This document shows positions 8,096 through 16,270 of a DNA stretch of 64,000 nucleotides, piece after piece. Source of the DNA: an uncultured Anaerolineae bacterium (lineage in GTDB: Bacteria; Chloroflexota; Anaerolineae; Anaerolineales; Villigracilaceae); assembly GCA_903838415.1 (NCBI GenBank), contig CAILYI010000084.1, positions 1-64,000 of the forward strand, read 5' to 3'. The notes beneath the pieces were generated by a model, which was not told the origin of the DNA, did no database searches, and worked only from the letters and a program-made list of their open reading frames with translations. A program made the position numbers and the translations under genes. The first letter of the stretch is position 1; each line of letters opens with the position of its first letter.

Positions 8096-9967
8096 TTACG
8101 GATTAGCACCAGCAGAGATCCAATCCAAAATGATTTGGGTTTCTTCTGCAGGCAACTTGCCTCCCGGCGGCATCGACATTCCATTGACGCCTTGCAGGAG
8201 CTTGGCGATTGAACTATTGGTGATATCACCGGCGACCAGAGCCGGACCTTCCTCTGTCGACCCGGTAATGGTTTCGTATGAGGTTGCATCCCAGCCGCCC
8301 AGCTTTGTGGAAGAATTGTGACAGATGAGGCATTTTGTCTGGAAGATCGGCAGGACATTCTGGGTGAATGTCGTTTGGCTGGCAGAACTGCTCGGGGTTG
8401 CGGTTGGCTGCACCGGGGCAGGGGTGGCAGTCGGCAGCGCCGGGGGTGGGTTGGCTTCCCAGCTGCGGATGTATGTCACAATGGCATCCACCTGATCGTC
8501 GCTGAGGGGGCCGCCATTTGCGGAAGAAAAGGCCGTCATGCCAGAATCGGGCAAGCCCAAAGCGATGATATTCCGAAGCGTGATGTTATCGCGCGTTTTT
8601 AGGAAATCAGAAGAACTGATGGTGGTAATCATATCACCAGAACGTCCTGGGATAGGGCCACCCTGCCCGAATTGTCCGTGGCAAGGAGAACAATTCTGGG
8701 TAAAGAGCTGCGCCCCGGCTTCGAGTCCCTGGCCCGTGCTGGCAACCAGGGTGTATTTCGTGAGGGCATCGAGCTGTTCGGGGGTAAGAATTTTACCCCA
8801 AACTGGCATGGTCACATGCGCGCCGCCCGTGCTGATCATTTTTTGGGCAGTCTCAAGGTCAGGGGAGGTTGGTACCTTGTCACCATGACAGGCTGCGCAA
8901 TGCTGATCAAACAATGGCTTGCCTGCCGGGGTTCCCGAGGGATTCATGACATAAGCAGCCAGGGTTTCGAGATCGGCCTTGCTCAGTGATCCTTGCCAGG
9001 CGGGCATCGTGACGTGCTGTCCACCCTTGCTGATTAAGGCGCGCAATTCGCTTTCTGTGCCAGAGAAGGCCACGCCAACACCGTGACAACTGGAACAGTT
9101 AATTTCAAAAAGGCGTTGACCATCTGGCGCAGCCAGGAAGTTCAACAAAGAGTTGTGTTCATCACTTGAGAGCACAGAATTCCAATCTGGAACGTTCTGG
9201 CCTTTGTGAGCCGCATAGTTTGGACCTTGTTGGAGAACCAGTTGCAGTTCTTGAAGGTTTCCTGAAGCAAACACGGTTACATTATGGCATTTGCCGCACT
9301 GCGCAGTGTAAAGAGCGCTGCCTTTTTGCGAGGTGATGAACCCGGCCAGGGCGTCAATTTCGTCGGTGCTCAAGTCACCGCCCCAGGCGGGCATGCCGGT
9401 ATGACCGCCCTGCGCAATCAGTTTGTGCAAATCTGTCCCGGCTGGGACGACAATGCTGGGGCCATGACAATTGGAGCAGTTTTTGGTATACAAAGCGGCA
9501 GCCTTATCAACTGGAGCCGCGGCTTGGGGTGGTGGCGCTTCCCGCACGGACAGAACGCTCAAGGTGATTATCCCGCCGACCACCAAAATAGCCGCCAGGC
9601 TGGCGTAGGGCCGGTTAAGAAAATGGCGCTTTGGGCTTTTGTCAAGAAATGGCAGCAGGATCAGCAGCAGGATGAAAAGTCCCGGGATCACCATGACGCC
9701 GATAACTTCCAGGTTGCCCGGAAAGTATTTGAGCAGTTGGAATAGAAACAGGAAATACCATTCTGGCCGCGGGGTATAGGCTGTATCGTTTGGATTGGCG
9801 CGAGCTTCCATGGGAATTCCCACAAAGTAAGCGAGCGCAACCAGCACGATAAATACCAGCAAAACGACAATTGTGTCCTTGAAAATGATGTCCGGGAAAA
9901 AAGGGACGCCTTTTTCTTTGGCTTTTTTGTATTGTTCTAGATAGTCTTTCTTTTCCTGGTCGTTCAT
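8096..9967 (-). CDS. Cytochrome b subunit IV fused to six cytochrome c motifs
   Basis: The first 145 residues are a subunit IV/cytochrome b C-terminal domain with three hydrophobic helices and the Qo-site PEWY motif (YTPRPEWYFLFLFQLLKYFPG, PEWY at 68-71). It is followed by a large extracytoplasmic region with six haem c motifs: CSNCHG, CGKCHN, CSSCHG, CAACHG, CSPCHG and CLICHN. Most of these units are ~80-100-residue class I cytochrome c domains with distal Met motifs such as GMPAW and TMPVW. The last is a different domain type shared with the neighbouring genes. Total length is 623 residues, about four times a normal subunit IV. It sits 2 bases after cytochrome b6, which it would complete, and takes the place of a separate cytochrome c1/f. 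Confidence 0.88.
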   Translation of the reverse strand: MNDQEKKDYLEQYKKAKEKGVPFFPDIIFKDTIVVLLVFIVLVALAYFVGIPMEARANPNDTAYTPRPEWYFLFLFQLLKYFPGNLEVIGVMVIPGLFILLLILLPFLDKSPKRHFLNRPYASLAAILVVGGIITLSVLSVREAPPPQAAAPVDKAAALYTKNCSNCHGPSIVVPAGTDLHKLIAQGGHTGMPAWGGDLSTDEIDALAGFITSQKGSALYTAQCGKCHNVTVFASGNLQELQLVLQQGPNYAAHKGQNVPDWNSVLSSDEHNSLLNFLAAPDGQRLFEINCSSCHGVGVAFSGTESELRALISKGGQHVTMPAWQGSLSKADLETLAAYVMNPSGTPAGKPLFDQHCAACHGDKVPTSPDLETAQKMISTGGAHVTMPVWGKILTPEQLDALTKYTLVASTGQGLEAGAQLFTQNCSPCHGQFGQGGPIPGRSGDMITTISSSDFLKTRDNITLRNIIALGLPDSGMTAFSSANGGPLSDDQVDAIVTYIRSWEANPPPALPTATPAPVQPTATPSSSASQTTFTQNVLPIFQTKCLICHNSSTKLGGWDATSYETITGSTEEGPALVAGDITNSSIAKLLQGVNGMSMPPGGKLPAEETQIILDWISAGANP

Positions 9968-9969
9968 GA

Positions 9970-10632
9970 CTATTCCTCTTTCTTTTCTGGCACCGCAGAA
10001 ATGCCAATCCGGATGATCAGATAAAGGTGAACGAAAATCAAACCGAATAAAGAGGCCGGTAATACCCAGATGTGTGTACCGAAGAAGCGCGCCAGGGTTA
10101 CAGCCGAGAGATTATCTCCACCGCGCGCAACGCGCAGCAGCCAATCTCCAATGAAAGGCGCAACCCCAATAATGCGAGTTCCAACTGTTGTTGCCCAGTA
10201 AGACTTTTGATCCCATGGGAGCAAATAACCTGTGAAGCCAAAGCCAATTACCAGGATGAACAGAATTACGCCGGTAATCCAGGTTGCTTCGCGTGGAAAT
10301 TTGTACGCGCCGTAGAAAAACACGCGCAAAAGGTGAAGGACAGTCAGCACGACCATGGCGCTTGCGCCCCAATGGTGTAAACCACGAATGAGCCAGCCTC
10401 CCGGCAGTTGAGTCGTGATGTACATCACGCTGTCATAGGCGTGGTCTGGGGTTGGAACATAATATAACGTGAGCAAAATACCGGTGACTGCTTGAATCAT
10501 CGCTACAAACAGGGTTGCGCTCCCCAGCGTGTAGAACCAATTTACATGCGGTATTTTACGCAGAAAAATGGCTTCATTAACTGAACGCCATCCAAATCGA
10601 TCATCGAGCCAATTTCCAAGTTTTTCCAACAT
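9970..10632 (-). CDS. Cytochrome b6-type (split cytochrome b N-terminal part)
   Basis: This 220-residue four-helix cytochrome b carries the two bis-His haem b sites. Helix B has H86 and H100 (RGLHHWGASAMV...LTVLHLLR). Helix D has H187 and H202 (FGTHIWVLP...FVHLYL), with 14 residues between them, the spacing of b6 rather than mitochondrial-type cytochrome b. By direct alignment on PHVNxFY, the position equal to Cys35 of chloroplast b6 (covalent haem ci) is Thr35, so haem ci is probably absent. It oxidises quinol together with the Rieske protein and the subunit IV fusion; the three genes are 2-3 bases apart. It lies in the cytoplasmic membrane. Confidence 0.92.
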   Translation of the reverse strand: MLEKLGNWLDDRFGWRSVNEAIFLRKIPHVNWFYTLGSATLFVAMIQAVTGILLTLYYVPTPDHAYDSVMYITTQLPGGWLIRGLHHWGASAMVVLTVLHLLRVFFYGAYKFPREATWITGVILFILVIGFGFTGYLLPWDQKSYWATTVGTRIIGVAPFIGDWLLRVARGGDNLSAVTLARFFGTHIWVLPASLFGLIFVHLYLIIRIGISAVPEKKEE

Positions 10633-10635
10633 TGT

Positions 10636-11118
10636 TTATCCTCGCTTAATGAACAAGATGCCATTTTCGACTTTGGTTTCAAAGCGGTCCAATGGACGAG
10701 GCGGTGGCCCGGCTTTGACGGTGCCATCCTTGGCAAAAACGCCATTGTGGCACGGACAATAGAAACCTTCCAAATCGGCAATCCAACGGATGCGACACCC
10801 TAGGTGTGTGCAAACATTGGACATGGCAACAAAATCCTGCCCATTTTCTGTCATAACGTAGGCTGAAACATCCTCTTGCGTATTGATCCAGCCGGTTTGA
10901 GTGTCAATGGTGGCTTTAAACAAAGTGGGAGTATTTAATTCCACTTTACTGATTGCGCCCAAGCGAATCCACGCATTGGTTTCTTGTTGGGATGCTGGCC
11001 CAATAATATAACCAATAGCAGGTATACCAATTGCCACGGCAATAGTGCCACCCATCCCGGCAATGGCTACCTTCATGAAGTCGCGGCGGGTCACTTTCTC
11101 ATCCTGTGACTCACTCAT
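10636..11118 (-). CDS. Rieske [2Fe-2S] iron-sulfur protein
   Basis: This 160-residue Rieske subunit has the cluster-binding boxes CTHLGC and CPCHNG. Its N-terminus has a Tat-like motif TRRDFMK followed by a hydrophobic segment that probably remains as the membrane anchor, as in other Rieske proteins. It would carry electrons from quinol at the Qo site to the cytochrome c domains of the subunit IV fusion. It is the first gene of the Rieske-b6-subunit IV group and is preceded by a 322-bp non-coding region with strong secondary structure. The start has a GGAGAAAGAG-type site. Confidence 0.93.
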   Translation of the reverse strand: MSESQDEKVTRRDFMKVAIAGMGGTIAVAIGIPAIGYIIGPASQQETNAWIRLGAISKVELNTPTLFKATIDTQTGWINTQEDVSAYVMTENGQDFVAMSNVCTHLGCRIRWIADLEGFYCPCHNGVFAKDGTVKAGPPPRPLDRFETKVENGILFIKRG

Positions 11119-11440
11119 AGATCTCTTTCTCCTTTGGCGATTTTTTGTAACTGCTTTCGTTTATTGATTCTATCACCCGGAAACTGCGCAGCTTTTGCAT
11201 CATTTGGCGGTGCCGGATGATTTTTCATGATTTAATGGGCATCCTTGCGTGTCACCAGACATTTTTCGGAAGCCCGTACAGAAACGATAAACAATCTTCA
11301 AAAAGAAACAGGAAGTTTCAATTTGGAGATTGCTTATCGTAAATTGAGTATTGCAACCCGAAAAGGATTGCAATTACACCAATAAAAAATCAAACACAAG
11401 ACTTTGGTTAGCGGTACCAACAAAACTTACTACAGCGTGA
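11119..11440 (-). promoter_or_regulatory. Structured intergenic region before the Rieske gene
   Basis: These 322 non-coding bases separate the b561-cytochrome c fusion from the Rieske gene on the minus strand. They contain a long imperfect hairpin (arms 11284-11302 and 11322-11340, about 17 of 19 pairs) with a smaller perfect GAAAC/GTTTC stem nested inside. A second inverted repeat (ATTGCAA, 11350-11356, with TTGCAAT, 11368-11374) lies just upstream. No open reading frame is evident. It is a likely site of terminator/attenuator and promoter for the Rieske operon. Confidence 0.55.
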
Positions 11441-12607
11441 TTATTTTTCAGGCGCACCTGCGTCAATCCACTGTTTGACCATATCAAGCTCTTCGGGCGT
11501 CAACTGACCTGGATGCCCACCCGCTGCTTGCTTTTGGATTAATTTGCTATTGGCGCTGTCTTTGGCGACGATGACAGGACCGTTAGTGCTACCCTTCAGT
11601 GTAGTTGCATAAGTCGACAGATTCAACCCGGCCATCGCCGTTGCACCATGACAGGCCGCACATTTTTGCTGGAATAAGGGCCCGGCGAAAGCGTCCCAAG
11701 TCAGCGCGGCGACTGGCGGCGATGTGGGGGTCGGAGGAGCTGGTGTGGGAGTCAGGGGCGCAAATACGGGAACCGTTTCACCCGTCGGCAGGGTGGTGAC
11801 CGCGGTTGTTTCAGAACTGATGAAATTATACAAGCCAAACCCAAAAACGACTGTAATAATTACCGCAACCGGGGCATAGATGATTTGTCGTGTGCGTAAT
11901 ACAGCTGGGGGAATCGGCTTGGCATGTTTGCCAGATTCTATCGTGGCAAGTTCCGCAGGGTGCTCATGTTCCATTTCTTCGTGAGTGAGCTTCCCCGTAA
12001 ACATGCTCGGGTTCAGGGTTTTGATGTGGACATGGTAGAAGTGCCAGATGATAATGGCCAGCACCGCCAGTACCGCTTCGCCGCCATGCGCCGCTTTGGC
12101 AGCCGGAATGGCTTCGCCCGGCAGCATGCGCAGCGTGGAAAGCGGATTCCACATCATAAAACCCGTCAGCCCCATCACAACCGTTCCCCAAATCAGCGCC
12201 AGATACTCGGCTTTCTCTGCGTAGGAGTAACGTCCGTAATAGGCTTTGTGCTTTCGTCGCCCGATGTAATAAAGTACATCATCAAAAACGTGCTGAATAT
12301 CGTTAATCCAGGGGATCATGCTGATGGGAGTGCGCAGCACAAAGATGCGATACAACAATTCCAGCACATGCACCAGGCTGACAATCATCATCACAATTGC
12401 GGACGAATGGTGGATTAATCGAGCATTTTCCACGCCACCCAGCAAGTTGAACAACCCTACGCTGATTGGCGAGAGCGGAAATTTCTGCGGCAAACCGGTG
12501 AAACCCAGCGTTGAGAAAGACACCAAAAATATGATGTGCTGGAGTCGTTGCAGGAGATCAAAACGCACGTAGATCTTGGATGGCGAGTTGCTGGCGGGCT
12601 TAGTCAC
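11441..12607 (-). CDS. b561-type membrane cytochrome b fused to a cytochrome c domain
   Basis: Residues 1-250 form a membrane cytochrome b of the b561/formate-dehydrogenase-gamma type with several helices and conserved His pairs (IHHSSAIVMM, LVHVLELLY, AAHGGEAVL, WHFYHVHI). After another helix and a Pro/Thr linker, the C-terminus is a single-haem domain (CAACHG) ending MVKQWIDAGAP. The membrane half is a clear paralogue of the gene at 13967, which lacks the C-terminal cytochrome domain. The start overlaps the upstream nine-haem gene by 8 bases, so the two are translationally coupled and likely act as quinone-reactive and electron-carrying subunits of one complex. Confidence 0.85.
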   Translation of the reverse strand: MTKPASNSPSKIYVRFDLLQRLQHIIFLVSFSTLGFTGLPQKFPLSPISVGLFNLLGGVENARLIHHSSAIVMMIVSLVHVLELLYRIFVLRTPISMIPWINDIQHVFDDVLYYIGRRKHKAYYGRYSYAEKAEYLALIWGTVVMGLTGFMMWNPLSTLRMLPGEAIPAAKAAHGGEAVLAVLAIIIWHFYHVHIKTLNPSMFTGKLTHEEMEHEHPAELATIESGKHAKPIPPAVLRTRQIIYAPVAVIITVVFGFGLYNFISSETTAVTTLPTGETVPVFAPLTPTPAPPTPTSPPVAALTWDAFAGPLFQQKCAACHGATAMAGLNLSTYATTLKGSTNGPVIVAKDSANSKLIQKQAAGGHPGQLTPEELDMVKQWIDAGAPEK

Positions 12608-13967
12608 GGCGAGCCTCCTCGTCGGTGGATTCGGCTGAATCAGGCTTTTCGGCGGGCGCGGATTCTTGGTCCGTTTCCGGTTCAGCAGGTGGTTCTGGGA
12701 TATTGGCCTCTTCAGCCACTGAAGCTTCTTCGGTGGATTCTGTTGATTCTTCGGTCTCTTCGACTAATTCGCCGGTTTTGGGATGTTTCAACTTTTTGTG
12801 AATCTTTGTCAGCTGCGGTTTTCTGAAACGGTTAATCATCATCCGGCTGAAATCCATCACAACCAGCACGCCCATCGGAATCAGCACGCCGGGAATCAGG
12901 AATTTGTAAAACAGGTTGATGTAATAAACCATCGGATACTTGTCTGGCGACGGGATATAGTGCGACAGCCAAGCTTCAGGGAAGTTGGTGTTTGCATCCG
13001 GATGGCATTTTTGGCACTTGGTCAGCAGGTTTGCTTTGACTTGCAACCCCTTGACGGGATCATCCACGCGGGTAATGTCGTGAATTCCGTGGCAGTCGTA
13101 GCAGACTGGCTTATTCGTGATGGCATCCGGGGATACCTTTTCAAAAATTGTGACGGTTGTGCCGTGAAAATCTGCCACATAAGTGTTCAACACCTGTGTG
13201 GAGATATTATACTTATCCATGCGCTTGGGATCAGTATGGCACTTGGCGCAAATTTGTGGAGAGAACAAACGGAAAGTTGACGTGGTTGGGTTTTCAATGA
13301 TGTGGACGCCGTGACAGTCAATGCAGGTGGGCACATCCGGGTTATTTCCATCAGTCAGCGCGGCCCCATGCACGCTGTTTCGGTATTTTTCGTAAATTGC
13401 GCTGTGGCATTTCTGACAGGTCGTCGGAATCCAGATGCGCGTGGTCGGTAAAAGCTGATGGGTGGTTGGATCTTTTATGCGCTGCACCGCATGAGAAGTG
13501 TGACAGTCAGTACAAATTGCCGCCTTTAACTGGCCCACGGAGCGCGCCGCGGCGTGAACGCTGTCTTTTTCCTGGTCAGCCTGTTGCTTATGGCATTGAC
13601 CGCAGGTTGTATTAAGCTGAAGGGTGGCTTCACGACGGCTGCCAAATTTCAACCCATGACCTGCCCCCGGTTCAAAACCCACGTGACACTGAACACAGGC
13701 TATTTTGGTTTCGCCATGAACAGAGTGATTGAATTCATCAGGGTTGACACTTAAGTCGAACAAATCACCGTTTCCAAGGGTTACGCTGAACTGCGGATTC
13801 TGGTGACAGGCCAGGCAGGCCTCATTATTGGCCGCCGCAGGGCGCGGCGCATCTGAACCGTTCGCCCCGGAAAAAGTGGGCCTAGCGGCAGCCGGCGAAA
13901 CGGTATAGCCAAGGGCGATGATGAACACCATCAACCCGGCGATTAGAAAATAGTAGCGTGGGCGCAT
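12600..13967 (-). CDS. Nine-haem membrane-anchored cytochrome c (copy 2)
   Basis: This 455-residue protein has a signal-anchor (residues 5-28) and nine CXXCH sites: CLACH, CVQCH, CGQCH, CTDCH, CQKCH, CIDCH, CAKCH, CYDCH and CQKCH. A C-terminal helix (FLIPGVLIPMGVLVVMDF) is followed by a long Glu/Ser/Thr-rich cytoplasmic tail of about 80 residues. It is paralogous to the gene at 14692, sharing HGxxL.D.NNPDVP.C.DCHGVH and CxDCHGIHDI segments. Repeating H-G-V-H and SVHG motifs suggest distal His ligands for low-potential haems. It overlaps genes on both sides and probably passes electrons to or from the following b561-like subunit. Confidence 0.85.
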   Translation of the reverse strand: MRPRYYFLIAGLMVFIIALGYTVSPAAARPTFSGANGSDAPRPAAANNEACLACHQNPQFSVTLGNGDLFDLSVNPDEFNHSVHGETKIACVQCHVGFEPGAGHGLKFGSRREATLQLNTTCGQCHKQQADQEKDSVHAAARSVGQLKAAICTDCHTSHAVQRIKDPTTHQLLPTTRIWIPTTCQKCHSAIYEKYRNSVHGAALTDGNNPDVPTCIDCHGVHIIENPTTSTFRLFSPQICAKCHTDPKRMDKYNISTQVLNTYVADFHGTTVTIFEKVSPDAITNKPVCYDCHGIHDITRVDDPVKGLQVKANLLTKCQKCHPDANTNFPEAWLSHYIPSPDKYPMVYYINLFYKFLIPGVLIPMGVLVVMDFSRMMINRFRKPQLTKIHKKLKHPKTGELVEETEESTESTEEASVAEEANIPEPPAEPETDQESAPAEKPDSAESTDEEARRD

Positions 13968-14695
13968 TACTTTTTCTCCCCCGCTTGAGTTTTGTTGGCG
14001 ACCTGACCTATTTGCTGCTCGTAATCTTTTGTGTGGAATTCCCGCATCTCTGGCTCACTTAACCGGCCTGTAAAGATGCTCAGATTTAATCTCTCGATGT
14101 GGACGTGATAGATATGCCAGATCAATACAAAGACTGCCGCCACAATTGATTCGGTGCTGTGGGCAAGTTTTGAAGCTGGAACCACTCCGCCCGGCAGGAA
14201 CTGGGTAAACTGTTCCGGGAACCAGATAACAAAGCCCGTGATTCCCATCATGGCAATTCCAAAGAACAGGAACCAATAGGTGACTTTTTGCTCAAAATTG
14301 TATTTGCCGAATTTGGGCTTATCGTTGCGCAAGAAGAACAGGTATTGCAGCATGTGCCCGGCATCGAGCACATCTTGCCACACCGGCAGGATGTTTCCTG
14401 GTAACTTTCGGCGTGCGAGTAAAACGAGCGCCCGTCCGATGTGATACACAGCCTCGAGCGCCAGGATAAGCGCGGCGATGTGGTGGATTTGACGGATAAG
14501 CCCCAGCCGCTCAGGCGTCGAAAGCAAATCCTGGCTCCAGGAAAAATCACGGTACTTCTGCGGGAGGCCGGTTAACAACAAAACGGTGAAACTTAATATC
14601 AAAATCAAATGCTCCCAACGTTGCCCAAGCTTAAAGCGCAGGAACATCTTCTCTTCTTTGACATGTGCAGTGGTATTTTTTTGTTTTGCGGTCAT
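13967..14695 (-). CDS. b561-type membrane cytochrome b
   Basis: This 242-residue cytochrome b, like formate dehydrogenase gamma or thiosulfate reductase b subunits, has four or more hydrophobic helices and His motifs IHHIAALIL, AVYHIGRAL, LAHSTESIV and WHIYHVHI. It would bind haem b and exchange electrons between menaquinone and the periplasmic nine-haem partner encoded immediately upstream (overlap of 4 bases at 14692). The downstream nine-haem gene begins at the same base where this one ends. Compared with the paralogue at 11441 it is shorter, lacking the fused cytochrome c domain. Confidence 0.83.
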   Translation of the reverse strand: MTAKQKNTTAHVKEEKMFLRFKLGQRWEHLILILSFTVLLLTGLPQKYRDFSWSQDLLSTPERLGLIRQIHHIAALILALEAVYHIGRALVLLARRKLPGNILPVWQDVLDAGHMLQYLFFLRNDKPKFGKYNFEQKVTYWFLFFGIAMMGITGFVIWFPEQFTQFLPGGVVPASKLAHSTESIVAAVFVLIWHIYHVHIERLNLSIFTGRLSEPEMREFHTKDYEQQIGQVANKTQAGEKK

Positions 14696-15816
14696 CGCAG
14701 GCTACTCCTCACGCGGTCAACAATGGAGCGAATTATTTGTAATACCACGTAGATGATGCAGGCCCATAGTACAAATGGCGTAAAGGATGTATAGAACGTG
14801 TTCACGTAAAACAGGAAGGGAGTCCGTTCCAGGCTGATTTCATTGTGCCCGGTCCAGGCACCTGTCCAGTTAGGTCCGGCGCCGGGATGGCATTTCTGGC
14901 AGGTTTTTAAAAGATTCTGCGGATTTACCTTGGATGCCGGGTCCTTGGTGTTGAGAATATCGTGAATTCCATGACAATCGGTGCAAACGGCGCTATCATG
15001 CCAGATGGTTGGCCAGCGAGATTTGTAAACCGAGAGATCGACGCCATGCCAGGAGCGCTTATAGATGCTATAGACATCTGCAGAAAGCCCATACTTGCCC
15101 ATCAGTTCTTTGTTGGCATGGCAGCCAGCACACATTTCAGGGCTTTCCATGCGGAATTGGATGGTGCGAGGATCCTGAATATTGTGGACGCCGTGACAAT
15201 CGGTGCAAACCGGTACATCCGGGTTATTTTCATCAATCAGGGCTTTGCCGTGAACGCTTTGTTTATAAGCATCCACAATTTCGGCATGGCACTTGCTGCA
15301 GGTTGTTGAAATGAGAGAACGGGGTTGATCGGGAGCCTGAACGTTGTGGGCGCCGTGACAATCTGTACAAATGGGGGCATTCAGGTTGCCGCCGTCAGCC
15401 GCCTTGGCATGCATGCTATCCAGGGTTTTTTGATAATTGCCTGGATGGCACTTTTGGCAAGCCTGATAATAGGAACGTGAAAGCTCTCTCTTGGTCTGGA
15501 AAGTTTGTGTGGGGTGAGGGTAGCTTTGGATATCAGTATGGCAGGCTACGCACTCAATTCCCAAGGGGCTATGGACTGAGTGACTGATTACATCCTGTGA
15601 AACGTAAAGCGACAGAGTCTCTCCGCTTGGTAAAGCCATACTCAGCGAGGAGTTTCCGTGGCAGGAAAGACAGTATTTTTCTGTTTCCTGAGTAGGCTGG
15701 CCTGCCCTGGCTGGTGTTACCAGCAACAGGCTCAACAGCAGGACAAGAGCGCCTGCCGCAATCAAGCCAATTTTCTGACCTGACAGGAACATCCGGTGCA
15801 GGGTGCGCGTTGTCAT
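14692..15816 (-). CDS. Nine-haem membrane-anchored cytochrome c (copy 1)
   Basis: This 374-residue protein has a signal sequence ending near PARAG (residue 39), nine CXXCH sites (CLSCH, CVACH, CQKCH, CTDCH, CSKCH, CTDCH, CAGCH, CTDCH, CQKCH) and a C-terminal transmembrane helix (FVLWACIIYVVLQII). The body is built from repeated CTDCHG(A/V)H.I units, similar to the pattern in NrfB/doubled-CXXCH families. It lacks the acidic C-terminal tail of its paralogue at 12600. It overlaps the b561-like gene by 4 bases and follows the small membrane protein gene by 3 bases. An extracytoplasmic electron carrier role is likely; the partner is not known. Confidence 0.85.
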   Translation of the reverse strand: MTTRTLHRMFLSGQKIGLIAAGALVLLLSLLLVTPARAGQPTQETEKYCLSCHGNSSLSMALPSGETLSLYVSQDVISHSVHSPLGIECVACHTDIQSYPHPTQTFQTKRELSRSYYQACQKCHPGNYQKTLDSMHAKAADGGNLNAPICTDCHGAHNVQAPDQPRSLISTTCSKCHAEIVDAYKQSVHGKALIDENNPDVPVCTDCHGVHNIQDPRTIQFRMESPEMCAGCHANKELMGKYGLSADVYSIYKRSWHGVDLSVYKSRWPTIWHDSAVCTDCHGIHDILNTKDPASKVNPQNLLKTCQKCHPGAGPNWTGAWTGHNEISLERTPFLFYVNTFYTSFTPFVLWACIIYVVLQIIRSIVDRVRSSLR

Positions 15817-15819
15817 GAA

Positions 15820-16014
15820 CTATGACTCCTTCGTATTGTTGTGGGGGCTGTCATCTTGCTTATCTGATTCTTCGGGTGGTTCCGGGTTTTCAATCACCAC
15901 CCAGCCCATACGCCGGAGCAGGTAAGAAATCCCAAATAATATGGCGAGTGGAACCAGACACCGCAAGATAAATAGCAAAGCCACAAAGACTGGATTGGCA
16001 ACAGTCTCGCTCAT
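15820..16014 (-). CDS. Small single-span membrane protein heading the cytochrome operon
   Basis: This is a 64-residue protein with one helix (VALLFILRCLVPLAILFGISYLL, about residues 10-33) and a short acidic, hydrophilic C-terminal tail with EPPEESDKQDD. I chose the start at 16014 because GGAGGG lies 7 bases upstream. The longer ORF-track version adds 24 residues without support. It is the first gene of the minus-strand respiratory cluster, 3 bases before the nine-haem cytochrome. I do not recognise a family. A small assembly or structural subunit is a reasonable guess. Confidence 0.65.
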   Translation of the reverse strand: MSETVANPVFVALLFILRCLVPLAILFGISYLLRRMGWVVIENPEPPEESDKQDDSPHNNTKES

Positions 16015-16270
16015 CGTTATTCCCTCCGCGACAGTGTATTCTTGCTGTTCGCAACGTGTGATATAGGCATTGCAACTCCGTAACACGATTATTTTGGTTA
16101 AGTATAACCTAAACGCGAGATTAAAATATCAGCAGCGTCTTATTGATAAGTATTGGTAATACTTGCGGTGACATTTGTTCTCGTTATTAATGACAGGCAA
16201 CACTTACTAGTTGATAGGATTTTTATTAACATGTAATCTTGAACCTATCTATTCATCGGGAGAATGAAAA
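16015..16270. promoter_or_regulatory. Divergent promoter region between the two cytochrome operons
   Basis: This A/T-rich region drives both the minus-strand b/c cluster and the plus-strand seven-haem/FeS/NrfD operon. It holds a palindrome AAGTATT-GGT-AATACTT (16148-16164) overlapping CTTAT-TG-ATAAG (16139-16150). It also has GTGACATTTGT (16168-16178), the same 11-mer found upstream of ccmE at 19378-19388. These are candidate operators. The regulator is unknown. Confidence 0.5.
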
